Below, in pieces: positions 5,579-6,455 of a stretch of 6,455 bases of DNA. Source of the DNA: Comamonadaceae bacterium. Lineage in GTDB: Bacteria > Pseudomonadota > Gammaproteobacteria > Burkholderiales > Burkholderiaceae_C. The notes under the pieces are model-generated. The model saw nothing but the letters and a program-made list of their open reading frames with translations, had not been told where the DNA came from and made no database searches. The DNA is taken from positions 1 through 6,455 of the forward strand of contig CANGMW010000146.1 in NCBI GenBank assembly GCA_947454695.1, in the 5' to 3' direction. The position numbers were made by a program, and so were the translations under genes. Numbering within the stretch: position 1 is the first letter of the stretch; each line of letters starts with the position of its first letter.

Positions 5579-6455
5579 TCAGGGAAAGGGTCTGTGGCTT
5601 TTACCCGCTGCAAGGGCTTGCCTCATCTCATCCAAAGACACCACAGTTTGCGGCGCAACCCCCAAACGGGGCGCTGGTTTGAAAGCGTGTCCGTAGACAA
5701 TTTCGAAGCTCAAACACAGCTGCCCGCCCTCGCTGTCCCTGCGCAACCGCTCGTGCAGGGCCTGCTTCAAACGCGCCAGCCAGCCTTTGCCGCGCAGCCC
5801 GGCAAAGCGGCCGACATGCAAATTGCGGCCAAGCTCGCGCAATTCTTGCAACAGGCGCTGCGGCGTTTGAAAGCTCAGGGTGATGCGCTCCATGTCCATT
5901 ACCGGCTCGGCAAAACCCGCTTGCACCAGCATGTCACCCCAGTCGTGCATGTCGGTGAATTCGTGGGCGGGCTCAGGCCAGCCCATCTCCTGGTACAGAC
6001 CCCGCAGTTCGCGCAAAGTGTCCGGACCAAAGCAGGAAAACATCAAAAAACCGTCCACGGCCAACAACTTGTGCCACTGTGCAATCCATTCGCCGGGCTG
6101 GGCTGACATGTGCAACGCCATATTGGCCCACACCATGTCCACCCCGGCTGATGCCCCTGCGATGGGGGGGCGGCTCCAAGTGAGCCAGCGCGCCGGATGC
6201 CACCAGGGCTTGTTCACCCGCTTCATGTGGATGCTGCCGGTGACGGGATGGGTCGTCACGACATATTCAGTCGCCTTGGGGTAACGCGAGCGCAACAAGT
6301 GATGCACGGGCTGGTCACTGCTGTCTCTGCTGTCTCTGCTGTTACTGGCCCAACGCGCAAAACTGGCCGGCTGGCGGGTGATCCAAGACAGGCGCTCTTG
6401 CATGCGGCGTTCCACCTCATCATGCAGCCACACCGATTCGGTCTTTCGCAAATGC
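5579..6455 (-). CDS. BioC-like SAM-methyltransferase-fold protein with degenerate motif I (5' end cut)
   Basis: The frame is open to the right edge, and a TTG at 6451 gives 290 residues, but the true start is probably outside the window. Counting from that TTG, the N-terminus VWLHDEVERRMQERLSWI (7-24) resembles the BioC opening. DMVWANMALHM (105-115) and LLAVDGFLMFSCFGPDTLRELR (129-150) match the acceptor and post-motif regions of BioC and of its mitochondrial relative NDUFAF5. FTDMHDWGDMLVQAGFAEPVMDME (165-188) matches the BioC C-terminal part. BioC methylates malonyl-ACP to start biotin synthesis. The glycine-rich SAM-binding motif I (DLGCGTG type), expected near residues 31-40, is absent, replaced by FARWASNSRDSRDSSDQ. 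Activity and substrate are therefore uncertain, so I give no symbol. It runs the same way as the cox operon, 175 bp upstream, and probably belongs to a separate unit. Confidence 0.8.
   Translation of the reverse strand, partial: HLRKTESVWLHDEVERRMQERLSWITRQPASFARWASNSRDSRDSSDQPVHHLLRSRYPKATEYVVTTHPVTGSIHMKRVNKPWWHPARWLTWSRPPIAGASAGVDMVWANMALHMSAQPGEWIAQWHKLLAVDGFLMFSCFGPDTLRELRGLYQEMGWPEPAHEFTDMHDWGDMLVQAGFAEPVMDMERITLSFQTPQRLLQELRELGRNLHVGRFAGLRGKGWLARLKQALHERLRRDSEGGQLCLSFEIVYGHAFKPAPRLGVAPQTVVSLDEMRQALAAGKSHRPFP
6312..6347. repeat. 9-bp imperfect tandem repeat in the BioC-like gene
   Basis: CTGTCTCTG occurs twice in tandem (6321-6329 and 6330-6338). It is flanked by the diverged units CTGTTACTG (6339-6347) and TGGTCACTG (6312-6320). 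The unit is a multiple of three, so gain or loss would keep the reading frame. On the coding strand it yields the Ser-Arg-Asp-type run SNSRDSRDSSDQ at the position where a SAM-binding loop would normally be. Confidence 0.8.

Noticed and set aside
5522..6106. 194-codon plus-strand open frame opposite the BioC-like gene
   Set aside because: The minus-strand frame has clear BioC-family motifs, while this one has none; most of it is antisense.

Overview
The window looks like a stretch of chromosome from a betaproteobacterium, most likely a Burkholderiales member of the Comamonadaceae (Rhodoferax/Polaromonas/Acidovorax-like). This is inferred from moderately high GC, from the protein sequences, and from a gene order I recognise as typical of that family. 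No similarity search was run. Almost everything lies on the minus strand, so the operon reads from high to low coordinates.

The core is an aa3/caa3-type cytochrome c oxidase operon. In transcription order it is: coxB (subunit II with a CuA site and a fused C-terminal cytochrome c domain, 5403-4228), ctaD (subunit I, 4186-2570), a 37-residue single-pass membrane protein (2546-2433), ctaG/cox11 (CuB assembly factor, 2421-1819), a DUF2970 single-pass protein (1822-1607, overlapping cox11 by ATGA) and coxC (subunit III, 1553-672). The genes sit close together. The run ends at a strong hairpin with a T-tract at about 604-632.

Beyond the hairpin, a two-helix membrane protein (DUF2909 / 'twin transmembrane protein', 367-588) lies on the plus strand. 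A SURF1 assembly factor runs off the left edge on the minus strand (352-1). These two genes are head to head with only 14 bp between their start codons, and those 14 bp appear to serve both.

Upstream of the operon a 175-bp gap (5404-5578) holds the probable promoter and a leader. Before it lies a BioC-like SAM-methyltransferase-fold gene (5579-6455, cut by the right edge). It has lost the usual glycine-rich SAM-binding motif I and carries a short 9-bp tandem repeat at that point.

Together the genes make a terminal oxidase: CoxB takes electrons through its haem c and CuA, CtaD reduces oxygen and pumps protons, CoxC stabilises the core, Cox11 loads CuB, and SURF1 helps place haem a. I see no mobile element, CRISPR array, tRNA or rRNA, and no wholly new system. 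The least explained parts are the small membrane proteins, the 14-bp divergent start region and the degenerate methyltransferase.
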